The translations under genes were made by a program, and so were the position numbers. Shown one piece after another: positions 9,310 through 19,062 of a DNA stretch of 40,000 nt. Position 1 is the stretch's first letter, and the number at the start of each line of letters is the position of its first letter. The notes below the pieces were generated by a model. It saw only the letters and a list, made by a program, of their open reading frames with translations. It had not been told where the DNA came from and searched no databases. This DNA is from Prorocentrum cordatum (taxonomy: Eukaryota; Sar; Dinophyceae; Prorocentrales; Prorocentraceae): positions 124,952 to 164,951 of the forward strand of contig CAUYUJ010018875.1 of NCBI GenBank assembly GCA_963575745.1, read 5' to 3'.

Positions 9310-10266
9310 CTTATAGACTTGGGCCTAAGGAAACGCTACGATGGGATTGATGCGATGGTACGACGCTGCTGTTTGTGTCGTGATGTTGGTAACGATCCTG
9401 ATGATCATGATGTTGGTGCTGATGACGATGCTGATCTTACGCGATCCCGCTGCATCTGACAACGGCTTGGGTGTTGGGGATGTTGTTTTGGATCGTGCAA
9501 TTTGCATTGGCATTTTGGCAGTGCGACCTTTGAGGCCCTGGGCTTTGGGGCGCTGAGGGCGGGGCTTTGGGGCCAGTCTGCAGGGGGTGCCTTTGATGTT
9601 GAGGACTCGCGGTTCCTACGCCTAATTACGTATGCTGGTGTTGGAATGGTGGGCCTCAGAGCCTCACGAGGCATTTTGGGTCCAGCGCCCCGAGGGGAAG
9701 GGGCGAGAAGCGGAAGGTCAGCAGTAGAGGACGATGAGGATAATGGCGAGGATGAGAAGGATGTGCGCAGAGCCAAGACAGCTTCAGACCCAACGGCACC
9801 CGAAATGCTCTAGACCCTAGAGCCCCTATAGAGTGCAAACCTGTACCCCTAAGACCCTAAAGAGCCAAGACCATATACCCAGACCCAACGGCCCCTACAG
9901 ACCACTAAAGACCCCTAAAGGCCCCTAAAGACCCTAAAGACCCACAGACCCCCAACGGCCCCTAAAGACCCTCAAAGACCCTACAGAGCCAAGACCCTAA
10001 AGACTCCTAAAGACCCCATAAAGGCCCCTAAAGATCCTAAAGAGCCCCTGTATCGTGCCCCCTTCCTCTGGAGTTGTAATGTCTGGCGGCGTCACAATCG
10101 CATTCACAGTGTGGTTCAACGAGCAATGTCCTCAACAGGTAAAGTGATCGAGTTGCGTGCTGCACGGGATAGCAACCCCATGCTCATCACAGACAGCACG
10201 CGAAACAGCAAACTGAGTGGACAGGCTCGCGTCAAGAGGATAAACGTGTGTCATGACACTCACAGC
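9310..10266. other. Spacer between genes E and F
   Basis: No supported gene. From 9815 to 10055 it holds a degenerate array listed separately. Frames on both strands at 9400-9840 show no recognisable motifs. Confidence 0.6.
9815..10055 (+). repeat. Degenerate (CCCTAAAGA)n array
   Basis: Many copies of GACCCTAAAGA, CCCCTAAAGACC and similar words. The embedded heptamer CCCTAAA is the complement of TTTAGGG, the plant-type telomere repeat also reported in dinoflagellates. The period here is 9-11 and imperfect, so a telomeric origin is only a possibility. Confidence 0.7.
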
Positions 10267-10510
10267 TCACGAGGCCATCCACAGAGAAGACGCCTCCTGG
10301 TACGCAAGCTTGGCCATGTCTGTCTGGAACGCTGGCGACAAGCCCAACTGCTTAGAAACCGATTTGGCCTTGCCATAAACCCAGCTCGCATAGGTGTTGC
10401 GGTCCCGATCGGCAATCGCAGCTTTCTTGAGAAACGGGCGCAGGTCTACAACCACGGAGTTGATCGTGTAGATGCCTGCCAAAACGGCGAACTCAAACAT
10501 GGGACCCACT
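10267..10510 (-). CDS. Gene E exon 3
   Basis: Encodes VGPMFEFAVLAGIYTINSVV and continues to a stop at 10267, about 81 codons, ending YQEASSLWMAS. The acceptor GTAAG|A GTG GGT and the donor of exon 2 (GTAAA|GTGGC) give a canonical GT-AG intron of 109 bp (10511-10619) and keep the frame (GENVKVGPMF). The sequence is not assignable to a known domain. Confidence 0.72.
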
Positions 10511-10619
10511 CTTACATAAAAAAACGGGGGGGGAGTGGAGGATAAGGAGTGGGATGCGGGATAGGAACAGGATCACTACCTCCTTTCTCATCCTCCTCCT
10601 CAGTCTCATCTCAAGCCAC

Positions 10620-10837
10620 TTTACGTTTTCCCCCGTGCTGCCTTTGGCGGCGCCAGTCTTAGGAGCAGCGGCTCCCGCTGGCTTGGGCTTGGGCAGGGCT
10701 TTGGGCGGGGGGGCTGACTTGGGCTTGGCCGCAGCTTTGGCCGCGGGCTTGCCCCTGCCCCTGCCCCTGCCCCTGCCCCTGCCCCTGCCCCTGCCCACAG
10801 GCGCAGGCTCCCCGTCGCTCTCGGCGTCGACATCCTT
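10620..10837 (-). CDS. Gene E exon 2 (RG-repeat / Ala-Pro-Lys region)
   Basis: Reads KDVDAESDGEPAPVGRGRG, then an (RG)n run, then an Ala/Lys/Pro-rich stretch ending STGENVK. The RG run comes from the tandem GGGGCA hexamer at 10753-10798. Basic RG and AKP stretches suggest nucleic-acid binding or a flexible tail; no function is assigned. The upstream boundary lies at the introner repeat (10833-10838). Confidence 0.72.
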
Positions 10838-11022
10838 CGCAGGGTGTTATCGGGGCGCGTTGGAACTTGGCCCACGGATGTTTACTTGAAAAACTCAGGC
10901 GTACCCATGGATGTTTCAAAGCGATTGGTTCGAACAGGCGAAGACCTCAATGGGCCCTCATTCGAACAGGTGAAGGCCTCATTCGGACGGGCCCCGATTC
11001 CACCCTACGAACGCTGTCCTTC
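10833..11022 (-). mobile_element. Introner element with TIRs, used as gene E intron 1
   Basis: TCCTTC occurs at 10833-10838 and 11017-11022 (target duplication, 5-6 bp). Just inside, CGCAGGGTGTTATCGGGGCG (10838-10857) pairs with the reverse complement of CCCCGATTCCACCCTACGAA (10992-11011), about 24 bp in inverted orientation with a few mismatches. Removing the insert plus one TCCTTC copy joins '..KRGRKD' to 'VDAESDGEP' in frame; without removal the frame ends at 10947. Size and layout match the kinase introner, but the terminal sequences differ, so it is another family. The interior has a near-duplicated ATTCGAACAGGTGAAGGCCTC. Confidence 0.8.
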
Positions 11023-12284
11023 CGACCCCGCTTGGCTGCAGGCGTTGCCAGGTGACTGCCAGCAGCCGCAGCCGATGCAGACATCTTGCCGATCAGGTCC
11101 TCCGCGTCGCCGTCGCCGATCGACTGGTCGGCGCGAATGCCGACGTCATGGCCAGGAGCAGCGCCAGGCACAGGCCCAGGAAAAGTGTTAGCTGCAGGAG
11201 GGGAATCTGCAATCGCCAGCGGCGAACTCGACGTCGGCGATGCCGACTGGGAGGCGGAGTCTGGACCACGCAGTTGCAGCGTTGCTGCACTCAGCGCCCC
11301 ATGAGAGGGCTCGCGTTGCAGCGACTTGGGCCCGCACTCCAGGAGCTTCAGGGTCGCTTCCGTCGGGGGCTGAGGCTGGCCCTGGAAGCCGCCAAACAGA
11401 GGCATGCCACCTTGGCCACACATCATGCGGGCAGTCATGGCAGCCATGGCCGTCATCATGTCGCCGAACTGCTGGTGCTGGTGTTGGTGTTGCTGGTGTC
11501 CGAACGAAGAGCTCGGGCATGGCAAAGTGGCGGCCCGAAGGGACTTGTGGCTTTTCCTGTAGCCGAGGCTGTCCTCCATCATGTCCAGCACCTGCACGGT
11601 CATGTCGAGCGGCGGCTCCCCAGGCTCCTCAGCTCCGTAGGCGAACCTGAACACGTTTGGCGCAAGGCTCCGAGGGTCGTCGGGCAAGTGCTTCAAGTGC
11701 TGCGCAGGGTGCGTGGACGACTCGTCCATGCGCTTGATGGTTGACTGCAGCTGTTGCATCCACTGCTTCTTGACCTGCGCCGATACATCTTCCTGCCCAG
11801 ACTGTAAGCCCACCATCAGGATGATGCCGACGGCGCGTTTCAATAATGACGCCCCTGGGCACGTGATGCCGATCTTGTACATCCTGGTCCCAAGAACCTC
11901 GAGCTTAGAATACGCACTGCGCGTGTCGTCCTTCACGGCAGCCCAGTCAGAGTTTGTGAGGTAGAGGTGGAGCGCTTTGCAAGACTGCTGGTCACGAGCA
12001 CGTTTCTGTGGCCGACTCCCTGCGTTCGCAATGCGGTCGCCCAGGACGGTGCACAAGGCCGCCTTCTGGGCAATGCTCCAAGGGCCACCGTTGATTTCCC
12101 CTGAAACAAGTGTGGCGACCTCCATCGTCAGACCCGATGCATTAGCGATAGATACTGAGATAGTTTGGGCCTGCGTCTCCATGAGCGAATCTCTGTCCAT
12201 GCCACCAGCGGTGAGGTTTGCAACGAATTGAAGCCTGCCCCTGATCTCCCCAATCAGGGCGTCGGCCACAGACTGAACAGCCAT
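11018..12284 (-). CDS. Gene E exon 1: hypothetical dinoflagellate-type protein
   Basis: Starts at ATG 12284 (MAVQSVADALIGEI), the first ATG giving a plausible N-terminus; the frame is open further upstream to 12362 but looks non-coding. About 422 codons. It contains HLYLTNSDWAAVKDDTRSAY, a segment TRMYKIGITCPGASLLKRAV, a His/Gln-rich run (HQQHQHQHQQ), Met-rich and Ser/Pro-rich stretches, and ends near PAAKRGRK, an NLS-like patch. With exons 2 and 3 the protein is about 575 aa. I know similar 'KIG(I/L)TCPS' proteins only as uncharacterised dinoflagellate repeats. Its position in the TIR element suggests an accessory or DNA-binding role, which is inference. Confidence 0.75.
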
Positions 12285-12826
12285 GGTGCACTTATGCGCG
12301 AGTGGATGCACGCTCAAAAAGGGCAGAAGCGATAGCGTATCGCAATGACCACTCAAGCACACACGGCTGCAGAAAAAAAAGGAGGAGGTGGTGGAGGCAT
12401 GTCAGGAGGTGGACACGGGAGATGGCGGGGAGGATGTAGAGTAGGGGTGAGTGGACTAAGGGGAGGGGCATCGACGGCGTCGGCGCCACCGCATTGATGC
12501 AGTCGTCGAGCTCTAGCTAGCCACTCGAGGCGTAATCCAACCCCCTACGTGGGCTCACTACAATCATCTTCGGAAGGGCGGTCGGTCTACTGGGCGCACC
12601 CACCCACCATGCTTAGTCACATCGGCCTCACCGAACTCCGCCTCCCAAACTCTTCTGATTCATCATCAACATCATCCTCCATCTCTCAATTTTACTCCTC
12701 CATATCTTCTCATTTGGCCTCACACACCCTCCTCCTCAACCTCAAAACTCCCGCCTCGACGTGCTCGAACCGACATCCGCGACCGCGCCGACCTGCCCTG
12801 GAGGTTCGGGGGGTTCCGGCATAATT

Positions 12827-12974
12827 CGAGTGCTCACTCGCCCTGGCGAGTGAGCACTTTAGTGCTCACTCGATCTGGCGAGTGAGCACCTCAAAATGCA
12901 CTGCATATGAGGTGCTCACTCGATCTGGGGAGTGAGCACTAAAGTGCTCACTCGCCCTGGCGAGTGAACACTCG
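12827..12974. repeat. Nested palindrome of four hairpins
   Basis: Eight alternating copies of GTGCTCACTCG and its complement form four stem-loops: CACTCGCCCTGGCGAGTG, CACTCGATCTGGCGAGTG, CACTCGATCTGGGGAGTG and CACTCGCCCTGGCGAGTG. The set as a whole is one inverted repeat centred on ATGCACTGCAT at 12896-12906. Its centre (12901) lies 24 bp from the midpoint of the 12.3-kb element. Confidence 0.92.
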
Positions 12975-13340
12975 TTCGTGATAGAACTACCTTTGGGGTC
13001 AAGTCATCTGTATCGCAGCATGGTGGCCAGGATTTCACCCGATGGGGTGCCGATATGCTGGGTTCTGAGCACTCTCATCAGGTGCCTGAGGATCGATCAA
13101 CCTGCCTAAATTCCTTCACTCATCACCCGTGGCCGTCGTCATCGTTGCGCCGTCGTCACCGTGATCGGGTCGTCATCGCATCCCTCGCTTGCTTCCTCCG
13201 TCTCTTCATTGCCGTCACGTTCGTATGTTGTCGTACTTGGCCTCGTCGACGTCGTCATCGTCATATCGATCGTCACCCTACCATCCCTCTGACCCTGCAC
13301 CGCGCGCGGCGGCAGTGGGGCGGCGCACCGTCGGGGGCGG

Positions 13341-13410
13341 GTGCAGAGAGAGGCTGCAGAGAGAGGCTGCAGAGAGAGGCTGCAGAGAGAGGCTGCAGGG
13401 AGAGGCTGCT
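13341..13410 (+). repeat. Tandem repeat, 15-bp unit
   Basis: About five copies of AGAGAGAGGCTGCAG; the last ones are slightly changed (CAGGGAGAGGCTGC). Confidence 0.9.
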
Positions 13411-14031
13411 TGGGAGGTAGTGACGGAGCATAGAACGAACTCAGACTGGATCCATATGGATGGTGATGATTAGGCCGTCAACCAGGCACCCTGGGGTCAC
13501 GAGTAGGAGTCCCACCAGGCCTATGTTTTACATCTCTCTCCTGAGCGCCATCAGCAGACCCTCTGTTGTTTGGATGACTTGCACATTTGTTGATGTATAG
13601 TGTTTGCTTGTGTGCTTTGTGTTTGGGGCTCGTGCGTGGCTCATTCGTTTATGTGTGCATTTCCGCTTGTCGTTTGTGCGGGCATGCTGCAATGACTGAG
13701 ATAGTGTATTGTGCCGACGACGGTGTCGTTATCACTTGCGATGTTGATGGTGTTGTTGTCGGTCACAATGATGATGCTGATGGTGATGGTGATGGTGATG
13801 GATATGCTGAGGATGACAATGGAGGTGTGCGTCTGGAAAGCGGGTGCCAAGCACTATGCTTGGGTTGAATAGGGCAAGCAAATATCCGACGCCCGTCGCG
13901 CGCAGCAAATCACGCGCGCATAAATATATGCACACCCCAACGCTATGCTGCAGACGGGCATGGCAAGATACTCAACACTCGAGCGGCGCCCCCCTAGCGC
14001 CGAGAGCAATGCAACTGCGCGGCCACAGTAA

Positions 14032-14396
14032 CTACGCCGCCTGCTCAGGGTTCTCATTGTGCAGGGTCTGGAGCTGCCTCGCGAGGATATCCGAGCGATG
14101 CTGCATCTCCTGGTGGGTCCCCATCTTTACCTGCAGGGTCTTGTAGGTCAGCTTTTTGGTATCGGCATTCCAATAGGTCGTCCGCAATGACTTGCGGTAT
14201 GGCATCCACCATACGTCAGGCTGGCTGACCTCGGGCTTGAAGTTCGCGCTCTGCTCATGGCGCGGCACTTTGCCCAGCAGCGCGATGTTTGTATCATTCA
14301 GCTCGATGACTAGCTTCGACCGCTCGTACGGTGCAGGTAAGACGTTGACCGAATGCTCCATCATATCAGCGTCCATGACACTGATCGCCACGTAGC
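14032..14396 (-). CDS. Gene D exon 2
   Basis: Encodes about 121 codons from YVAISVMDADMMEHSVN to the stop at 14032. It includes the aromatic-rich block DVWWMPYRKSLRTTYWNADT and a Gln/Asn-rich C-terminus. The acceptor CATAG|GC is plausible. No known domain is recognised. Confidence 0.7.
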
Positions 14397-14489
14397 CTAT
14401 GGGAGGCGGTGGACAACATCTGCAACCACTCTGCGAGTTCGAGGAGGTTTGGGTCAGGAGCTGGCTGAGGTGGGAATGAGAATGGCTAC

Positions 14490-14852
14490 CCGCGCAAAGT
14501 GGCCTTCGATGCTGTCCACCATCTCCTTCTTTGCCCTCTTGGCAGGAGGAGTTAGCGAAGTAGGGCTCGCGCTGGAGGAGTCATCCTTCTCCACCTGCGT
14601 CTCCCCCTTATCGCCGCTCATGAGGTCCAACATCAGCCCCTCACACTTCTGGCAGCGCAGCGCCTGCAACTTAGACAGCATGCGGAAATATTTCTTGACG
14701 ACCTTGGCGAACGCAGGCACCAATCTGTCGCACTCGACCCACAGTTTCCCGTGCTTCTCGAGCACTTTGGTTACCCACGAGTTCGAGACTTTCGGGTGCT
14801 GCTCCACAGAGACCATGCAGTAGCCGAGGTCAATTGAGATGCTGTCAGACAT
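14490..14852 (-). CDS. Gene D exon 1: hypothetical protein with NLS-like patch
   Basis: Starts at ATG 14852 (MSDSISIDLGYCMVSVEQHP). About 120 codons, with a possible zinc-binding CQKCE, an acidic/Ser-rich stretch (DDSSSASPTSL) and the basic patch PPAKRAKKE, then 'GHFAR'. An intron of about 95 bp (14397-14490) separates it from exon 2. The joined protein reads FAR(Y)VAISVMD, about 240 aa. The donor is not certain: the edges carry GGGTAGCC and GGCTACG, partly inverted copies. Function unknown; the basic patch and position suggest a nuclear, possibly DNA-binding, element protein. Confidence 0.72.
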
Positions 14853-15499
14853 CGCCGATCGCTGACCTCAGACTGCGTACAGTCTTGGGCAGTGTGAAGG
14901 CGAACTGAGTGCTGAGCCCAAACGGCTATGGCATGACGGGGTAATGATGACATATGATGGCGTGGTGGTTGTGATGTTGGTGTCCGTTTCGTTATTGTTG
15001 GCATCGTTTCTGTTATTGATTGCAGTGTTGCCGATTTTGTGGTCGTCCGTCGTTGTCTTATGAGAGTAACGTTTCTTTTGATTTTGAGACGGGATGCCGC
15101 TACTGCAGTTTGTTGTTGTTGTTTGTTGTGGTCTTGTGAAAGTGCTACCGTGTCTTACGTCCTCTATCTCGCTGTGTTTCTCATTATCCGATTATTGCTC
15201 CTCCTCCTCCTCGTCCTAGTCGTCCTCATCCCCCTCCTCCTCCTCCTCCACCTCCGTTTCCTCCTCCTCCTCCTCCTCCTCTCCTCCTCCTTATTTTCCT
15301 CGTCCTCCTCCTCCCACTCACCCCTCACCCAATCGACTCTTGTTTTCGATTGCAATCGCCCCGAACGTTATCGCTCTGCTCGGGACGTCAAACCTCTTAT
15401 GCAATGCACCAATGGGCTGCGACAGCAACGCAGCAAAGCGGAAATGCCAAGCGCAAACCGCACGGCACCACCGCAACTCCAGCAAACAAAACAAACTTA
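14853..15499. other. Spacer between genes C and D with (TCC)n tract
   Basis: No supported gene. A (TCC)n/(CTC)n tract runs through 15198-15312, and T/G-rich DNA lies at 14950-15190. Confidence 0.6.
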
Positions 15500-16129
15500 T
15501 TATTTCTTGTGGTGCTTGGTCGGGGAGGACGCCGAGCTCGCGAGCTTCCTCTTAGAGGGGGACAGCGCGAGACTCAGCGCATCGGCCTTAATGAGCTTAT
15601 CACCCTTCTTGACAGGGTGCGTCTTATTGAACAGCATTGGCAGGCCAACCTCCACACGACTCTTCTTGCCAACATCGGCAAGGGTGTTGACTTCGATTTT
15701 CAGCACCCCTGGCTGCAAATTAAACGACTGGCCAGCAGGAGCAACCCAATACGCAACAGGCAAAGAACCTTTCTTCGAGCCCTCCTGCTTCGGAAACGAA
15801 ATGCATGGCGACAGATACGCCACGTACAGCTCTGGGAGAGGCGGCGGCTGTGGCACAACAACTGCATTGGTTGGTACCTTGCTGGCCTGACAAACCCCGA
15901 TGCTGTGAGTTAGCGGAACGAGCACGAGCTCGTTCTTACCAAAATCTTTCTCGGCAACGATGTCCCTAAGCTCAAACTTACCCTCATTTACATATACAAT
16001 GCTGATGTCAACAACAGGCTTGTACACAGAGAAAGCGTGGCAAAGCGCCTCACGGACGGTGCTCTTGGCGAGCTCGATCCGCAGGTCGTGGTTATCCTGG
16101 GGTGCTGGCTTTTTTCGGGCATCCGTCAT
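15500..16129 (-). CDS. Gene C: hypothetical dinoflagellate-type protein
   Basis: Complete 209-codon frame from ATG 16129 (MTDARKKPAPQDNHDLRIEL) to the stop at 15500. The middle holds FGKNELVLVPLTHSIG, a Pro run (PQPPPLPELY) and VAYWVAPAGQSFNLQPGVLK. The C-terminus is basic and Ser/Lys-rich (SPSKRKLASSASSPTKHHKK), NLS-like. I associate the 'LVLVP ... PYW(V/F)' pattern with uncharacterised multicopy dinoflagellate proteins. An AG (GGAAG) lies directly before the ATG, so it may be a trans-splice acceptor, or this may be a downstream exon of gene B. Confidence 0.75.
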   Translation of the reverse strand: MTDARKKPAPQDNHDLRIELAKSTVREALCHAFSVYKPVVDISIVYVNEGKFELRDIVAEKDFGKNELVLVPLTHSIGVCQASKVPTNAVVVPQPPPLPELYVAYLSPCISFPKQEGSKKGSLPVAYWVAPAGQSFNLQPGVLKIEVNTLADVGKKSRVEVGLPMLFNKTHPVKKGDKLIKADALSLALSPSKRKLASSASSPTKHHKK

Positions 16130-16396
16130 CTTCCTGTTATCCTCCTTGCCCTCCTCTTCTCCTTGCTCGTATCCTGATTTTTTCTCGTCCCACTCACACC
16201 TGAACCATTACCATCCTTATCCCAGTTGTACTCGTACCCGCGTCCTCTGTCATCCCCCCTCCTCGATCCTCGCCTCCCCTCCGCTCCTCATCCTCAATTT
16301 CACCTTCCATCGCCTGCTTATCTCTTCCTCATCGTCGTCCTTCTACTCCTCCTCCTCCTCCTCCTCCTCCTCCTCCTCCCCCTCCCCTGGGGCGGT

Positions 16397-16516
16397 CCAT
16401 GAAGTCGAAGAGCTTGCACTTCACGATGTTGTATTGCACGACCTTCACAGCCTTGGGGAGGGGGGCGAGGGCTGGGTCGTCGTCTTCGCCACCTCCTTGC
16501 TGGTGCTCCTCTGCCC
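16397..16516 (-). CDS. Gene B exon 2
   Basis: Reads GAEEHQQGGGEDDDPALAPL then PKAVKVVQYNIVKCKLFDFM and DRP. The acceptor GTGAG|GGGCAG joins in frame to exon 1 (..SDGYV|GAEEH). The 3' limit is uncertain because it runs into a (GGA)n tract; a further exon or a stop must follow. Confidence 0.6.
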
Positions 16517-16609
16517 CTCACGCTCCAACTTGTTTTCCCAAGGGGCCTGACCTCACAACAAAAACTTATCTCCTCTCCTCCCGACGTCCTCTCACCTCCT
16601 TCTACTCCC

Positions 16610-17802
16610 CACATATCCGTCGCTATAGTTTGGTTCAGCCTTGTAGTCGTCGAGGAGCACGCCGCTATGCACGGTCAACGTCTCCTCGTCGGCGGCCTGC
16701 TTGCTTTTCTTGCCCTTGCCCTTGCCCTTCCCGTGAGGCTTCGACGCCACGTGGTCCATCGCGTACGTGTTGAGGAGAACAACATCAGCACCTTTGAACT
16801 CCTTGATGATCCACTTCTTCGGCTTGGCCGCAGTGGCGTTCTCGGTGTCGATCTTCTTGAGCTCGACCTCAGCCTTCAAGACAAAGCCATGCTGCTTCAG
16901 CGTCTCCTGGGAAACTCCACCGTGAGGTCCAAAGCACACCATCTGCTGACTGGTGGCGCCGCAAGCCGACGATGGTGCGACGTTGATCTTGACGGGGCAC
17001 TCGGCGTTGAAGCTCGGCGGCGCAGCATTCTTCACCTCGGCCCACCACTCGGCCGCGATCTCCTCCAGGCTGCTGAAGACGCGCCTGCGCGGAGCCTTCT
17101 TGTTCATGATGAACATGGCAGCCCGTACCTCCATGTCGCCGCAGATCTTGACGTACGCGTGGTGCTCCATCAGCGCGTCCGTGTGATCGTGGTAGAGCTT
17201 CTTGGCCTTCCTGACCATGTCGCATAGCTGGATTGCCTGCGCCCTCTTCTTGTTGATGACCGTTGCGACGTCGGTGCTCGTAATCAACGTCGATATGCCC
17301 ATGCGCTGGTGGTTCTCTGGCGAGACATAGGCAGCTTTCAGCATGGCAACCATCATTTCGGGCCCGCTCGAAAACTCTGCCTCGCCAAGTACCCTGAAAG
17401 TGCTGCCACTCACGTCACAGCGGCTCCTGAGCTGCTTGCTCCACAGGTCCAGCTCCCCCAAGAAGATGCCCTTGTCGCCTCCGCCCGAGTACCTGTGAAC
17501 GAACTTGGTCACGTCGAGCACTTGCTTCTCAAGGTGGGGGCTGGAAGCCTCGATGCGCTGGGCGACAGCTGGCCAGTTGTAGTCACCTTCCATATCGAAA
17601 TTGAGCTTGCCGCGAGAGAAGATCTGCAGCAATGTTTGGAGCTTGGTTTGGACCCTGTCTGCGTTGTGACCAGCATTGCCACATTCTGATAGATATCGCG
17701 GCAAACCTGGCACCGCTGCCTCCACTTCCTTGCGAATGATTAGCCACTCCAGCCCATGCTCAAGCACATCGGCCTGACTGGCATTGATGGCAATTACCTG
17801 GG
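16610..17802 (-). CDS. Gene B exon 1: hypothetical protein, Lys/Gly-rich C-terminal region
   Basis: Open frame of about 395 codons. The track from 17767 begins at a GTG, and the frame stays open to 17836 with no ATG, so an upstream exon is likely; an AG|G acceptor at CACCCAG|GTAATT (17802) is a good candidate. It contains EHGLEWLIIRKEVEAAVPGL, a long helical middle (QAIQLCDMVRKAKKLYHDHT), KKAPRRRVFSSLEEIAAEWW and the basic linker HGKGKGKGKKSKQ near the end. No known domain is recognised. Gene A ends only about 200 bp upstream, so A and B may be one transcript. Confidence 0.7.
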
Positions 17803-18007
17803 TGTCAAATCCAATAGGACGCTCACCAATTCACTCCACCAACCTATTCATCCACTCCTCTTCCCCCTCCTCCTCCTCTTCCTCCTCCTCCTCGTTGTCC
17901 TCCTCCTCCTCCTCCTTCTCCATCCTCCCTCACAGTTCTGTCGATATCCGTTGCCAGTTTGGGTCAAGCCTTCGGGGTCGGGTGGATTCCTGGATTGGTG
18001 GAGTGAG

Positions 18008-18779
18008 TTATGATGGGGAATGTCCCATTGGATTTGCACGGTTTGCCTTTTCCTTGGAAAGGCGTCCGTTCGCGCACATGGAGTTCAGGAAACTGCGACA
18101 CCCATAGTTGACAGCTCGGTACCACTGCAGAGAATGCGAGCATGAAATCGTTGCGAACTTCAGGTCTTCCTTAATGACGGGAGCAAGTTGCCCTCCCGAA
18201 CTGTCAACCAAGCGCTTGTTAAAATTGAATTGCTCATCCGACGTCGTGTCCACCTCGAACGCGATTGGGTCGTCGACCCTGCTCCACACAAACCCTTGTT
18301 CGCAGATCCGCTTCCCCAACGTGTGAACCTCGTACGGGTCCACCCCCTGGCCGTGCCTGTTGCAGCTGTGTGTCCCCCCTCTCTCTGACCGAATGCGCTC
18401 ACGAAATGCCAACCCATTCTCAATCAAAAGCTTCGCGCACTCTACGGACCTGGCTTTGAGCTGCAACGATTTCTGGTCTCTGTCCAACGATGTCAAATCC
18501 ATTTTTTTCGAATTCGGCAACCTCTTCCTTCAATTTAGCTGCCACGGCAGGAAGGCGTGCCATGAAATTTATCTGCGTGGTCATGCCGATTGCAACTCTG
18601 AGACAGGAGGGCTGAAGTTCTGGAATCGCAAACTCAATGTTGGGAATCGTCCTCGAAGCTGTTTGAGCCACAATGGTTGCAGCCCGAAACGGCCCATGGG
18701 AATATGTGTTTCTGCTGCGGCGGATCAGAAACTGCACATCGATAAACGCATTATCATGGTTGCTATCTTGGATTGCCAA
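18008..18779 (-). CDS. Gene A: hypothetical protein, frameshift at an A7 run
   Basis: Two overlapping frames, 18779-18420 and 18520-18008, join if the T7 at 18502-18508 (A7 on the coding strand) is read as six bases. The join gives AEFEKMDLTSLDRDQKSLQL. The joined protein is about 255 aa and ends SKEKANRANPMGHSPS. The first codon of the open frame is not ATG (it begins inside the subterminal repeat), so the true start is either an internal Met or an upstream exon. It includes YEVHTLGKRICEQGFVWSRV and SLQWYRAVNYGCRSFL. No known domain is recognised. It is the first coding block after the right end of the element. Confidence 0.62.
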
Positions 18780-19060
18780 CCTCGGTAACCTGGATAGCTA
18801 TCTTGCTTAGGAAGCTTTGTAAATAGATTGCGCCTGGTTGCCAAATGGTTTGCTATTCGGCCTAAACGGATAGCCAGGATAGCGTAACTTGATTGGCAAT
18901 CGACCTAAACTGAATGGTATTTGGTGCGATCTGAGAACTTGGATACGTATATGCCCTAACTACATAGCTCAACTACTATCTCAGATCACCATTTATAGCA
19001 AGTTATAATAAGTTGTGAGTAGGTTATAACATAAGATATAAGAAGATATAACCAGCCAAG
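18755..19060. repeat. Right subterminal repeat region
   Basis: GCTATC at 18762 and 18797, and GATAGC at 18793, 18869 and 18878, together with TTGGATTGCCAA- and ATTGGCAATC-like words. AT-rich DNA follows up to 19050. TATAAGAAGAT (19037-19047) also occurs at 6819-6829 in the left end. Confidence 0.6.
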
Positions 19061-19062
19061 GG

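Larger units (their letters stand above)
12285..14031. other. Central spacer between genes D and E
   Basis: No supported gene over 1.7 kb. It contains the four-hairpin palindrome at 12827-12974, a 15-bp tandem repeat at 13341-13410, a GAT/GGTGAT run at 13750-13810, and a purine-rich stretch next to the start of gene E. Confidence 0.6.
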
